DNA of 64,000 nucleotides from Trichomonas vaginalis G3 (Eukaryota > Parabasalia > Trichomonadida > Trichomonadidae): contig NC_067207.1 in NCBI RefSeq assembly GCF_026262505.1, positions 2,302,252-2,366,251 of the forward strand. Direction: 5' to 3'. The notes beneath the pieces were generated by a model. It ran no database searches. It saw only the letters and a program-made list of their open reading frames with translations, and had not been told where the DNA came from. The position numbers and the translations under genes are program-made. Each line of letters opens with the position of its first letter. Position 1 is the first letter of the stretch. This document shows positions 21,610-29,826 of this stretch, piece after piece.

Positions 21610-21891
21610 ATGGCTGAAAAAGAAACCACGATCATTAAAAAATCAGACATGAAAAAAATCCTTCAAGACAATCAAGAAATTGGACGCCTTTCTAAAGGAA
21701 TTGATCAAGTAATGGCAACAGTTGTTGAACAATTTACAAAAGATCTCATCGAAGCATCTCTTAATGACGATAAAACATTTATAGATATGGATAAATTAAT
21801 CACTGTTATCAGCGAAAATAAAAAATACGACTTTCTTGAAACTATGATTCCAAAGTTCAAAGAACTATCGGCTCCAAAGCGCAAAGAGTGA
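21610..21891 (+). CDS. histone-fold protein of the NF-YC/NC2-alpha/POLE4 type
   Basis: A 93-residue protein with the shape of one histone fold: helix 1 at KKSDMKKILQ, a long helix 2 from about residue 26 to 53 (GIDQVMATVVEQFTKDLIEA), then TFIDMDKLITVISENKKYDF and a final helix. The last part closely follows the NF-YC/NC2-alpha pattern (L-x-x-x-D-I-x-x-A-I-x-x-x-x-x-x-DFL-x-x-x-x-P). Members pair with an NF-YB or NC2-beta-like partner to bind DNA and control transcription, or form part of DNA polymerase epsilon or chromatin remodellers. At 93 residues it is close to a bare fold, which favours a POLE4/CHRAC or minimal NC2-type subunit. The class is firm, the exact subunit is not. Confidence 0.85.
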   Translation: MAEKETTIIKKSDMKKILQDNQEIGRLSKGIDQVMATVVEQFTKDLIEASLNDDKTFIDMDKLITVISENKKYDFLETMIPKFKELSAPKRKE

Positions 21892-22270
21892 AAACTTAAC
21901 GTTTTTGTGGATAACTTTGAAACAATAAAGATTTGTTTGAATAAATAAAAATAATTATTTTTATAGAGCAAAACAACACAAAATCATTCATTTAAGATTA
22001 ATAATTGGTCGATAATTCATTTATTTGAGCATTGATTATTACTAAATATTGAAGAAATTTTAGTAATTTCAAATTTATTTGTCGAATTGAGTTCTTAACT
22101 GAACAATATCAAGCATTTTCTAATCTTATTGGGATATGTAATATCATTTTTCATATGTAAGAAGAATTAACAAGATTTGATTGAATATTTTAAAATTCTT
22201 GCTTTTTTTTTAATGTCTAAAAGAAAATATTGTAAAAAATATAGTAATATTTTAATTCATATTCAAAAGT
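21892..22270. other. convergent intergenic region
   Basis: About 380 bp of AT-rich sequence holding the 3' ends of the histone-fold gene and the cullin gene. Nothing recognised. Confidence 0.4.
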
Positions 22271-24292
22271 TTATGGTAAATAAGCAATTTTAGCTCCTTC
22301 TCTTTCAAGGAATTGTCGTGTGATCAAAATCTTAAGTCTTCTCTGGAAAAGATCTTCAGAAACAGGGAACTCAACTTCCTTCTGTACGACAGAAATTAAA
22401 TCTTTTTCTGTCATTGGGCCACCACCTTTCAAAGCTCTTGTAATTGCAGCATCAATTTGAGATTCTCTAGAAGCGTATGACTCTTTACTCTCAAATACTT
22501 GTGATGTTGGTGTCTTCTCGCTTATTGTTGGGATATCAATAATTCCATTTTCATCAGGTTTGCAGTCTACATTAACTTTGTAGGTGGATTTGGTTTTAGT
22601 AATCAATGATCCATACTTAGAGCTGGATAAAGCAGTAAGAATCTCTTCTAATTTTGGTTTTTCTAATCCGACAAGTTCTACAAGCTCTTCTTCTTGTTTT
22701 CCTTCGCCAATAACTGTTAATATTGATGCAACAATGCCATCGCATCTAACTTTTCTAAGACTTCCGCAGTTTTTGACCTCCAAATTGCATCTTGAAAGTC
22801 CAGCGTGCCAATTCAAAGCTCTTTTATTAACTTTGTCTGTATAATATTTTGTAAACTCTGTCATGGCTTTAAGAACCTCTTCTGGTGGTTTGACATTAAG
22901 ATTTTGTTCATTTTTAAGAATATAAGATTGAATAATTGAAAATGAGAGATTAAACTGTGCGGGATATTTCTTAGTAAATTCCTGAACCGCGTCCTTATTT
23001 TGTTTGAAGTCTTCGAGGATATAAATTATTTTTGTTGCTAATTCAGGAACTAATGACTCAATACGTTGTGCAAGTAAGCAATCAGCCTGTATATCTTTGT
23101 TTTCGATCAATCTTTTAACGAGATCTGCGATATAAAGCTCTTCAAACAATTTTGTATTTCCCATCCAAGCAAAAGCATTAGATATTGCTTCAATGGCATC
23201 ATCAGTAACTGCGGAAGGTCCAATATCAGCAATCCTTGATACTTCAGATGCTAAAAGACGTGTAACTTGTTCAGATGTGGCTCCAATTTGTCTTTCAAGG
23301 ACTCTTGTGAGGTTATTGCGACCAACTTGGCCAATATGTTCAAGAGATAACAACTGGGATTGGAATTTGATGAAGTTCTCGAAGAGTTTGTCATCTTTCA
23401 ACGCATCTTTTGAATTTTTAGTGATGAAATCAGTGAATTTTCGGTAGGATTCGCTGATCGTTGAAAGGCTCTTGAATATAATGGCCAGGATATTGGTGTT
23501 AACAGGGTCCGCGTTGATGAGATCTGGTTGGGATGAGATATTTGCAACAAAATCTTTTGCAAACATCGAAGCAATATTATAAAGGACCATTGTTTCGATA
23601 TCATTGCCAGCAACTGTGTAAAGAATCCTAAATGCTTGGTAGATTTCGACAGCGCTCAGTTCTTTACTTAATTTTGTAAAGATATCTGTAAAGATTTTTT
23701 CGCCATGGACTTCTAATAGTTTTGTATCTTTCATGTATGTGATAAGTGCTCGGATATCTTCTTCATTGGAATCCTTGAAAAGTTTTTCAAGAATTCCTGT
23801 GATGAAACCAACAAAGAATTTGATTTCTGTTTCACCAAAGATGAGACCATTAATAAGGATATTGTAAAAACTCTCTTGATTTGGTAATAATGAAGAAAAC
23901 GTGAATTGTAAATATGAAAATTTCAACTGGATATTCTTGATAAGAGCGATAAAACTATTGGTATCCTTGCTGGAACCGAATTTTTCCATTATCTTCGGCA
24001 TATAGCTTGTGAGTTTTTCGTTAATGTAACTTAAAATTGAAGAAGGAGTGGAATAGATTGCTAACGAATAAACAAATCTCTGATCAACAATGCTGAACTT
24101 CGGTGTTTGGTCTTTTTCAAAAAGATCTGTTAACTTTTCATCAATAAATACAGTCCATTCTTCTTTTTGAGCAACTTGAACTGTAATTGATGATGGAACA
24201 GAGGTAGGCCTCTCTTTTGCAGAATCTGTGTATATTTGGCAAGGCTTAAAAGCAGAAAGCTGATTTTGCTTGTCAATTTGAAGTTTGTGCAT
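22271..24292 (-). CDS. cullin, ubiquitin-ligase scaffold
   Basis: A 673-residue protein from ATG 24292; an upstream TTG at 24310 is not used. The N-terminal 450 residues are helical cullin repeats. The cullin homology segment includes NWHAGLSRCNLEV and then the winged-helix region GIVASILTVIGEGKQEEELVEL. The C-terminus is the cullin Nedd8 domain: RESQIDAAITRALKGGGPMT, with a Lys at the position of the neddylation site in CUL1 (VRIMK), and RRLKILITRQFLEREGAKIAY, matching the final winged helix. Length is a little under the 730-780 of animal cullins. It should bind an RBX1-type RING protein at the C-terminus and a Skp1/BTB-type adaptor at the N-terminus. Which cullin it is cannot be told by eye. 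Confidence 0.93.
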   Translation of the reverse strand: MHKLQIDKQNQLSAFKPCQIYTDSAKERPTSVPSSITVQVAQKEEWTVFIDEKLTDLFEKDQTPKFSIVDQRFVYSLAIYSTPSSILSYINEKLTSYMPKIMEKFGSSKDTNSFIALIKNIQLKFSYLQFTFSSLLPNQESFYNILINGLIFGETEIKFFVGFITGILEKLFKDSNEEDIRALITYMKDTKLLEVHGEKIFTDIFTKLSKELSAVEIYQAFRILYTVAGNDIETMVLYNIASMFAKDFVANISSQPDLINADPVNTNILAIIFKSLSTISESYRKFTDFITKNSKDALKDDKLFENFIKFQSQLLSLEHIGQVGRNNLTRVLERQIGATSEQVTRLLASEVSRIADIGPSAVTDDAIEAISNAFAWMGNTKLFEELYIADLVKRLIENKDIQADCLLAQRIESLVPELATKIIYILEDFKQNKDAVQEFTKKYPAQFNLSFSIIQSYILKNEQNLNVKPPEEVLKAMTEFTKYYTDKVNKRALNWHAGLSRCNLEVKNCGSLRKVRCDGIVASILTVIGEGKQEEELVELVGLEKPKLEEILTALSSSKYGSLITKTKSTYKVNVDCKPDENGIIDIPTISEKTPTSQVFESKESYASRESQIDAAITRALKGGGPMTEKDLISVVQKEVEFPVSEDLFQRRLKILITRQFLEREGAKIAYLP

Positions 24293-24678
24293 TAAGCAAA
24301 ACTGAGCCAATTTATATTACGTTATGTATGTAACTAGTTAATCAATATGTCTTCACTCCGCTTATTAATATTGGTCACTGAAATTAGAAATGAATTTTTA
24401 CTATTTTAATAAATTTGCATATTTCTTAGCCATTAATCATATATTAGGATAGAACTTAAAATCAGGAAGTATCAACCTTTTCAACCAACAATGAATAAAA
24501 TCTCAACAATAGATATGTGTTTACTCAGTATTTCTCATATGATTTTTAAAACTCGATAAGTGTCAATATTGTTTATCAATTGAATTGTTCTGTTTATCCA
24601 TAAATAATAAATCAAGGTTCTATTTCATAAAAAAAATGCATAAATTTTTATAAAAGTTGTGCATGTTTAATTTAGAAG
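24293..24678. other. intergenic, upstream of the cullin
   Basis: About 390 bp of AT-rich sequence between the cullin ATG and the left flank of the transposon at 24679. It contains the left copy of the 10-bp target duplication (24669-24678). Nothing else recognised. Confidence 0.4.
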
Positions 24679-24828
24679 GAGTAGGGGTAATTTTAGCTAA
24701 AAGTGACACACCTGTAAAAAGTGACACACTTATGAAGGGTGTGATTACCGATCGGTAATTTCGACAGTTTAGAATTTAAAATTTTTTATGGAACTGTTGC
24801 GAGTTTCATAAAGAATTTAAGGAATATA

Positions 24829-24954
24829 AGCAAAGATTTGAATCAAAATCTTAGACCTAAGCCGCTCGATTCGCTCGCGGCTTCCGCGAATTACAGATCA
24901 GCAAAGATTTGAATCAAAATCTTCGAACTAAGCCGATCGCTTCGCTCGCGGCTT
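24829..24954. repeat. 55-bp direct repeat carrying GC-rich hairpins, inside the transposon
   Basis: Two copies, 24829-24883 and 24900-24954, of a segment that begins AGCAAAGATTTGAATC and ends in TCGCTCGCGGCTT. Each ends in a near-palindrome (AAGCCGC...GCGGCTT in the first copy), which could form a stem-loop. It is a sharp GC-rich island in otherwise AT-rich DNA. Subterminal repeats like this are often where transposases bind. Confidence 0.75.
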
Positions 24955-25055
24955 TCTTTATTATTTTAAATTTGCATATTTCCATCAAAAGTTCATAAGG
25001 TAAAAAATTTCGTTTATTTTTACTAAGAAAAAAAAGGTTTTTGATAATAAATTTA

Positions 25056-25408
25056 TTTTATTTCGAAAAAGTAGCAATAATCGTAAAAGGGTATTGATAG
25101 GCTTGCTAAAGTAACTAATTTTAGCTGTCAAATACTTTTGTATTTTGAAGTAAATTAGTATAAATTTGTTTTTACTTTTATTTCGAAAAAGTAACAATAA
25201 TCGTAAAAGGGTATTGATAGGCTTGCTAAAGTAACTAATTTTAGCTGTCAAATACTTTTGTATTTTGAAGTAAATTAGTATAAATTTGTTTTTACTTTTA
25301 TTTCGAAAAAGTAACAATAATCGTAAAAGGGTATTGATAGGCTTGCTAAAGTAACTAATTTTAGCTGTCAAATACTTTTGTATTTTGAAGTAAATTAGTA
25401 TAAATTTG
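25056..25408. repeat. 120-bp unit in three tandem copies, inside the transposon
   Basis: Copies at 25056-25175, 25176-25295 and 25296-25408 (last one 7 bp short). They differ by about one base (GTAGCAATAA in the first copy versus GTAACAATAA), so the expansion is recent. Because 120 is divisible by three, a minus-strand frame stays open across all copies with a 40-residue repeat (from MTAKISYFSKPINTLL). I regard this as a by-product rather than a gene. Each unit also contains AATTTTAGCTGTCA, which resembles the start of the terminal repeat. Confidence 0.9.
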
Positions 25409-25636
25409 ATATTATTTTAACTCCCTTTGAAAACCTCAATTTTCCATACAGAGGGAACGGGAATAGCATCCAATATTCCCTGAGAATGGTTGCGCATTCT
25501 CAGTTCCCTCTATATTTCGAACGAAGCTCTCATCGGTCTTTTTTTTAATACTAAACGTTTTTTTTTTCCCTGTCACTTTTAGCTAAAATTTGGGTTTGCC
25601 AATTTAGAAGAGTCATCAAATGGAATTGGAGAGTTT

Positions 25637-26140
25637 TTATTGCTGGACGCGTTTAGCTAATCTTTGTAAAGTTGGATCTTGTAAAACTCTTAACTCATTT
25701 TCATCGTTTGTAACAATTTGAGAGTAGTGATCTCTAAGCTTCGAAATTAAATCTTGTACGTCCCTTTCATCATGAAAACTATAAACCATATCAGATTCTT
25801 GATCAGTTTTTATGTACAACTGATTACCTTGTATAGCATATCTAGTTTGTGGATTTAATTTCTTGTAAAAAGAGGACTCTTCATTTGTTTGAGTATTATT
25901 TAGTAAGAAAAGAGTTAAATCGGTTTGATTTTGAACCACACAAAGGAACAATGGTCCACCGATTTGAAGTTTTACCCAGCGTCCATCTTCAGACTTTTTA
26001 TAAATGCAAACTTCTGGATAAACATTAAGATAGTCTTGTATGTATCCAACTTCCTGAAATATCTTTCTAATGACTCTTAAATTTGTATCTTTGCGGTATT
26101 GCTGATCAAAGTTAAGATGCAGTTCAAGATTTTCTTGCAT
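25637..26140 (-). CDS. DCP1: DCP1, mRNA-decapping activator
   Basis: A 167-residue protein with ATG at 26140, about the size of the bare EVH1-like DCP1 fold. NLRVIRKIFQEVGYIQDYL corresponds to the DCP1 N-terminal helix that contacts DCP2. VCIYKKSEDGRWVKLQIGGP is the signature strand pair, with the invariant W and the G-x-L-F-L segment. FLLNNTQT and a DERDVQDL helix close the domain. In eukaryotes DCP1 binds and activates the Nudix decapping enzyme DCP2 in cytoplasmic P-bodies, committing mRNA to 5'-3' decay. The C-terminus has no proline-rich tail as in animals. It is divergently arranged with the next gene over a 174-bp interval. Confidence 0.88.
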   Translation of the reverse strand: MQENLELHLNFDQQYRKDTNLRVIRKIFQEVGYIQDYLNVYPEVCIYKKSEDGRWVKLQIGGPLFLCVVQNQTDLTLFLLNNTQTNEESSFYKKLNPQTRYAIQGNQLYIKTDQESDMVYSFHDERDVQDLISKLRDHYSQIVTNDENELRVLQDPTLQRLAKRVQQ

Positions 26141-26314
26141 TTTTTAAAGATTTTTATTGAAATGTCAAAAAAAATTAAAGATGCTAATTAGTGTTTTGAG
26201 GTCGAATATAGTAGAAATAAAATTAAGAAGAAATAAAATTTTTGAAAAATTTTCAAATTTTAATGTCACTTTTAACAATTTTTGACAAATGTAATTTTTT
26301 TTTCATTTTTCTTC
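26141..26314. promoter_or_regulatory. 174-bp divergent promoter region between DCP1 and a small gene
   Basis: The short gap between divergent start codons should hold both promoters. It contains TGTCACTTTT at 26264-26273, that is AAAAGTGACA facing DCP1 but 123 nt from its ATG, farther than the 9-17 nt seen elsewhere. On the plus strand TTTTTGACA precedes the small gene, and TTTGACATTTC lies just upstream of DCP1. The function is inferred from position. Confidence 0.4.
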
Positions 26315-26569
26315 ATGACTGGTCCTAAACGCGTACTGTTAGGCATCATAATCGGTCAAAAGGTCTATAAATGCAATGGTAAGGGCCAAATTATTCTTCC
26401 AAAAAAAAATCCACGTCAATTTGTTGAAATTGGGTCTGCATTACTGAAGTTATCAGAACCTATTTCGGGAGTTCATCCAAATGAAGTTCCGGATGTCAAT
26501 CTTTACCAAGAAGATTTCTTAAGTTTTGAAGGTTGTTGTGAATCTATACAACAACAGCCAAATCAATAA
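26315..26569 (+). CDS. small protein, unknown; frame continues past its stop
   Basis: An 84-residue protein from the first good ATG (26315). An upstream TTG at 26282 is ignored. It begins MTGPKRVLLGIIIGQKVYKC and ends in a Q/N-rich segment (ESIQQQPNQ). The stop TAA at 26567-26569 sits in CAA TAA CAA. After it the same frame stays open for 39 codons with coding-like composition (ACIEICKEDQLILDS, EASIDEDDLYFQSF), ending in TGA at 26687-26689. The full frame would be 124 residues. The gene could therefore be read through, recently shortened, or affected by a base error. I recognise no domain. It shares the 174-bp divergent region with DCP1. Confidence 0.6.
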   Translation: MTGPKRVLLGIIIGQKVYKCNGKGQIILPKKNPRQFVEIGSALLKLSEPISGVHPNEVPDVNLYQEDFLSFEGCCESIQQQPNQ

Positions 26570-26689
26570 CAAATTTCGATCCCGAATGCATGTATCGAAA
26601 TTTGCAAAGAAGATCAACTTATACTTGATTCTAACGAAGCTTCAATTGATGAAGATGATCTATATTTTCAATCATTTGACTTCGTATGA
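26570..26689 (+). other. in-frame coding-like extension after the stop of the 26315 gene
   Basis: Thirty-nine sense codons then TGA, in the same frame as the gene before it. The composition (acidic residues, Cys pair ACIEIC, aromatic residues near the end) looks like protein rather than random AT-rich DNA. The stop context, CAA before and CAA after, resembles the leaky-stop context known from tobamoviruses. Whether it is translated is unknown. Confidence 0.45.
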
Positions 26690-26777
26690 ATTTTCTTTTA
26701 TCTTATTCATTGGGAATGGGCGATCCCAATTATAAAAGCGTCTTATATAATAAAAAAAAAACTTTTTTAACAGCGAA

Positions 26778-26930
26778 ATGTGTAGTATTTATTCTGAATT
26801 GAACACGGTTAAGTCATTAAGCGAAATGGTACAATCTTTATCTCTGTCTGAGGAAAATGTTAAAAATTATCTGAAAAACATGAAAGATTTGGTTTTTGAA
26901 AACAAGCATATCAAGTTTCATTTCATCTAA
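26778..26930 (+). CDS. possible 50-residue helical protein
   Basis: ATG at 26778 opens 50 codons with a helical, coding-like composition (SELNTVKSLSEMVQSLSLSE, then ENVKNYLKNMKDLVFENK). It follows the previous gene by about 90 bp in a different frame. It may be a separate tiny gene or a remnant of a once longer one. There is no motif to identify it. Confidence 0.3.
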   Translation: MCSIYSELNTVKSLSEMVQSLSLSEENVKNYLKNMKDLVFENKHIKFHFI

Positions 26931-27032
26931 TTGAGTTGAATCAGATTTTAAGGTCAGCAATGTTAAAATAGCATTTACTTATGATTTTTTGTAAATTTTC
27001 GTGTACGTTACATAATTCGTATTACATTTTAT

Positions 27033-28361
27033 ATGAGGAAAGTCGATCTGAATGATGAAACAGGTCGACATAATCCCTTCATTATCAGAGATCCATGTAA
27101 GATCTTTTCAATGTCTCAAGTTAAAGAATATATGATTGAAAAAGATCGAGAATCAATCCGAACAACAACTCTAGCTCAAAGAGCCGATGTGCTCAAGCCT
27201 CCTGTACCTACAGGTGCTATTTCTCAGAAAAACACGCGATCAATTACGGCATATACTTCAATGAAATCTACGACTAGTAATTTCAATTCGGATGTATTAA
27301 AAAATGCTGGTAGAATCACCGATTTTATACGTCAAAAAAGAGAAATATATAAATTACAGTTACTAATTGATCAAAAAAGAAAAGAGATTAATACAATTTA
27401 TAAAACTATGGAAAATGAAGAAAAGAAATGGGAAGACAAGGACAAAGAAATCGATAATCTTGGTGTAAAATACAAATGTATTAGCGTCCAAGCAGATAAT
27501 CTTTATGTTGACCAAAAGAATGCATTTGAACAAGCACGTTCTAATGCCATTCAACTTCAAGCCACTAAAATGAAGAAAAAACGAGATATTATTGATCTAC
27601 AAGAAGAATATAAGAAAGATTTGCTTACACTGCAAGAATACCAAGGATATCAGAGCTTTTTACAACAATTTGTTCCAAAGGGAAAAAAGATGTTCGATCA
27701 TTTTAATGATGTTAAACAAATTGAAGCAGAATTAGCAAATGAACAAAAAGAAAACTTATTTTTAATTACGAACTGTATAGAGTTAGAAAGTCAAATAAAT
27801 AATTGTCAAAATGATTATGAGCAATCGCTCAAAAACATCGAAAAATTGATTTTGAACATTAAGCCCATTATAGAAGAAACATATGATACTTCAGATGAAG
27901 CTTTGATGAAAGTGCAATACAAGAATGAATTTAACAATAAAAGTAAAGAAATTGAAAAAATTACAGATAAAATCAGGAAAATTTATGATCAATTCTTTGA
28001 ACACGATGATCATATGAAAGCTTCAACAATGTTGAATAAAATTAATGCTGGTCTCGAAGATTTTTACAATAGATCAGCATTGCTTGACCAGAAATATATG
28101 AATCAACAACAAAAAGAAATAAATAAGATCCGTAGAGAGCAGCAACGCGCTGATCAAATGATGCAAAAAGAATTGGTGGCTCAAGTAAAGAAAGAACAAG
28201 CTCTTGAAAGAGCAAACAAACCAATTGTAAGAAGAACTGGAAGGCCGTTAGTAGCTAGGTCATTTATTCCTAAAGTTATTAAAAATAATGATGAAGAGCT
28301 TCGACTTAAAGCTCTTGCTGAGCGCAGACAAACTGAAATGCTGTTCGGCAAATTCGAATGA
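27033..28361 (+). CDS. CFAP100-like (CCDC37) ciliary coiled-coil protein, DUF4200 family
   Basis: A 442-residue protein. Near the N-terminus NPFIIRDPCKIFSMSQVKEY fits the NPF-x-F motif of CFAP100. Residues about 95-230 form the DUF4200 coiled coil, opening with FIRQKREIYKLQLLIDQKRK (family pattern: KR-x-x-x-L-Q-x-x-x-x-x-K-x-x-E) and ending with LQEYQGYQSFLQQFVPKGKK. More coiled coil and a basic C-terminus follow (RRTGRPLVARSF). CFAP100 and its partner CFAP73 form the MIA complex at the base of axonemal inner-arm dynein f in Chlamydomonas. Its presence shows a motile flagellate. DUF4200 also occurs in CCDC38, CCDC42 and CFAP73; the NPF motif favours CFAP100. Confidence 0.8.
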   Translation: MRKVDLNDETGRHNPFIIRDPCKIFSMSQVKEYMIEKDRESIRTTTLAQRADVLKPPVPTGAISQKNTRSITAYTSMKSTTSNFNSDVLKNAGRITDFIRQKREIYKLQLLIDQKRKEINTIYKTMENEEKKWEDKDKEIDNLGVKYKCISVQADNLYVDQKNAFEQARSNAIQLQATKMKKKRDIIDLQEEYKKDLLTLQEYQGYQSFLQQFVPKGKKMFDHFNDVKQIEAELANEQKENLFLITNCIELESQINNCQNDYEQSLKNIEKLILNIKPIIEETYDTSDEALMKVQYKNEFNNKSKEIEKITDKIRKIYDQFFEHDDHMKASTMLNKINAGLEDFYNRSALLDQKYMNQQQKEINKIRREQQRADQMMQKELVAQVKKEQALERANKPIVRRTGRPLVARSFIPKVIKNNDEELRLKALAERRQTEMLFGKFE

Positions 28362-29343
28362 AGTTAATTTTATATAGTTGTATTTACCATGCTTGATATA
28401 ATAGTAAATTTGTTTGTATATATTATCTCATTAATCTCTGGTATTGACAGGCTAATACTTGTATTCAAAAGTTAAATATGAAGATAATTATTGAACTGGG
28501 AGTCTGATAATTTTTAACAACCATTAACACATCTGTATAAAATATATTTACAATATTAGTAATAAAGGAATTGTCTTCAGTAAGTTAAAATATTAATTAT
28601 TTATTCATCAAATACGATTAATTAAGTAGAAACTGTCATAAAAAGTGTGTGCTTGTTTCATCGATGGGACGTTAAAAGAGCTATTTAAAAAATAACAGAA
28701 AAGAAGTTTATTTGAGGAATTTAGGATGGATAACACGTGTTTCGCTTTGGGAAATAAAAATGCTATCAATTTGGCAATAGTGCATTCATGAGTTATATAA
28801 AATGGCGAACTCCATCAAAAAGATAAATTCGGATCTAAATTTCGGATGTTTACGAATTAATTTGGTTACTAAATTACTGTTTACTCATCAAATAAAATAA
28901 AATGGTGAATGTGAAAACCAGAAAAGTGAACATTATATTGCCATTATGAATGCTGCTCAAAATTAGACTTTCTAATTGTGGGTAGCATTTTACCTTCAAA
29001 ATCAATGACTTTTCTTTCCGGAAAACTACAAGTTTTACATTTATTGAATTGTCGAGAATTTTTTGAAAAGTATCGACTTTACATTTGAAGAAAATTTTGA
29101 ATTGATTATTCAAATTTTGAGAATTAAAAATTTTAGAAACGTTGAATTAAATTAACTAATATATGAAAGAAAAAAAATAAATCACAAATTTCAAAAGAAA
29201 AAATAATTAGCTGAAAAACCTATAGACAAGGTGAGTAAAAAACTCGGAAGATAATTAAACGAAAAAAAACAAACATTTATTAATATTAAAAGATGAATCC
29301 TAATAAAATCAGGATTTCTCGATAAAATAATTAGGGCAAGTTC
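28362..29343. other. gene-free AT-rich stretch
   Basis: About 980 bp between convergent genes. A short minus-strand frame (28874-29113) lacks protein character. No RNA gene, repeat or element recognised. Confidence 0.45.
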
Positions 29344-29826
29344 TTACAAGATTAAGAGAAGGATGGTTCCCATTGTAACAAAGGAAGTAAATGTCATGTA
29401 ACGGAGTTTCTGAGCTAATTTTGGATGCTTCTTATGGTGGTAGGCATATAAAATTAAGCCAGCAATAGGGCAAACGCATATAGCACCATACATTAAGACT
29501 TCAGAGAAGGATGAAATGCCCTCACTGCTATCAATCTGTGCATTGTCTTGGCTTGGTTCTTCTTCTTGGCCGATTAGATCGATTGGGAAGCCTGGTGGTA
29601 ATGGATGATCCAACTCAAGAGTTTTTCCATTCTTAAGTGTATATGTGAACTTTCCAGCGGAAAGATCAATAGGTGGTGGAACTTGGGCGCCACAAACTGT
29701 GACGAAGAAATCAGGAGTAGGGATGCAGTAGTTGCATTCAATCTCTGTGGAGTAGCTATAGTCCTCATATGGATTGAAGGAGGAGGATGATTGTTCGATA
29801 TTAGAGTATATAGCGTTTGGGCACAT
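29344..29826 (-). CDS. small protein with two C-terminal membrane helices
   Basis: A 160-residue protein with ATG at 29826. The N-terminal 105 residues are polar, with five cysteines in the first 45 residues and proline-rich stretches (LELDHPLPPGFPIDLIG). Two hydrophobic helices follow, about residues 108-127 (VLMYGAICVCPIAGLILYAY) and 142-160 (MTFTSFVTMGTILLLIL), separated by a basic loop (HHKKHPKLAQKLR). There is no signal peptide, so it may be a tail-anchored or hairpin membrane protein. Codon use is somewhat richer in G and C than the flanking DNA. I do not recognise a family. Confidence 0.8.
   Translation of the reverse strand: MCPNAIYSNIEQSSSSFNPYEDYSYSTEIECNYCIPTPDFFVTVCGAQVPPPIDLSAGKFTYTLKNGKTLELDHPLPPGFPIDLIGQEEEPSQDNAQIDSSEGISSFSEVLMYGAICVCPIAGLILYAYHHKKHPKLAQKLRYMTFTSFVTMGTILLLIL

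Larger units (their letters stand above)
24679..25600. mobile_element. short non-autonomous DNA transposon with inverted ends (MULE/MITE-like)
   Basis: A perfect 20-bp inverted repeat, AATTTTAGCTAAAAGTGACA, lies at 24689-24708 and, reversed, at 25571-25590. Exactly 10 bp outside each copy begins a 10-bp direct repeat, AATTTAGAAG (24669-24678 and 25601-25610), which fits a target-site duplication. The element would be 922 bp. A 9-11-bp duplication is typical of Mutator-like elements, which occur in Trichomonas. No transposase is encoded, so it would move only with help. Inside are a 55-bp direct repeat with GC-rich hairpins, a 120-bp triplication and T-rich tracts. The outermost 10 bp of the two ends do not match well, so the exact ends are uncertain. 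The family assignment is inference. Confidence 0.7.

Noticed and set aside
24985-25371. 128-codon minus-strand frame with a 40-residue repeat across the 120-bp triplication
   Set aside because: It is open only because the repeat length is a multiple of three. Composition is low complexity, and it starts and ends inside a transposon without any promoter or motif.
16350-26689. General reassignment of TAA to an amino acid
   Set aside because: Many confident genes (DCP1, cullin, CFIm25, CNOT11, BspA-like) end naturally in TAA at their family's usual length.
26684-26773. Possible 90-bp intron (GTATGA ... AACAG) joining the 26315 frame to the 26778 frame
   Set aside because: The spliced product hits a TAG within four codons, so the frames do not join.
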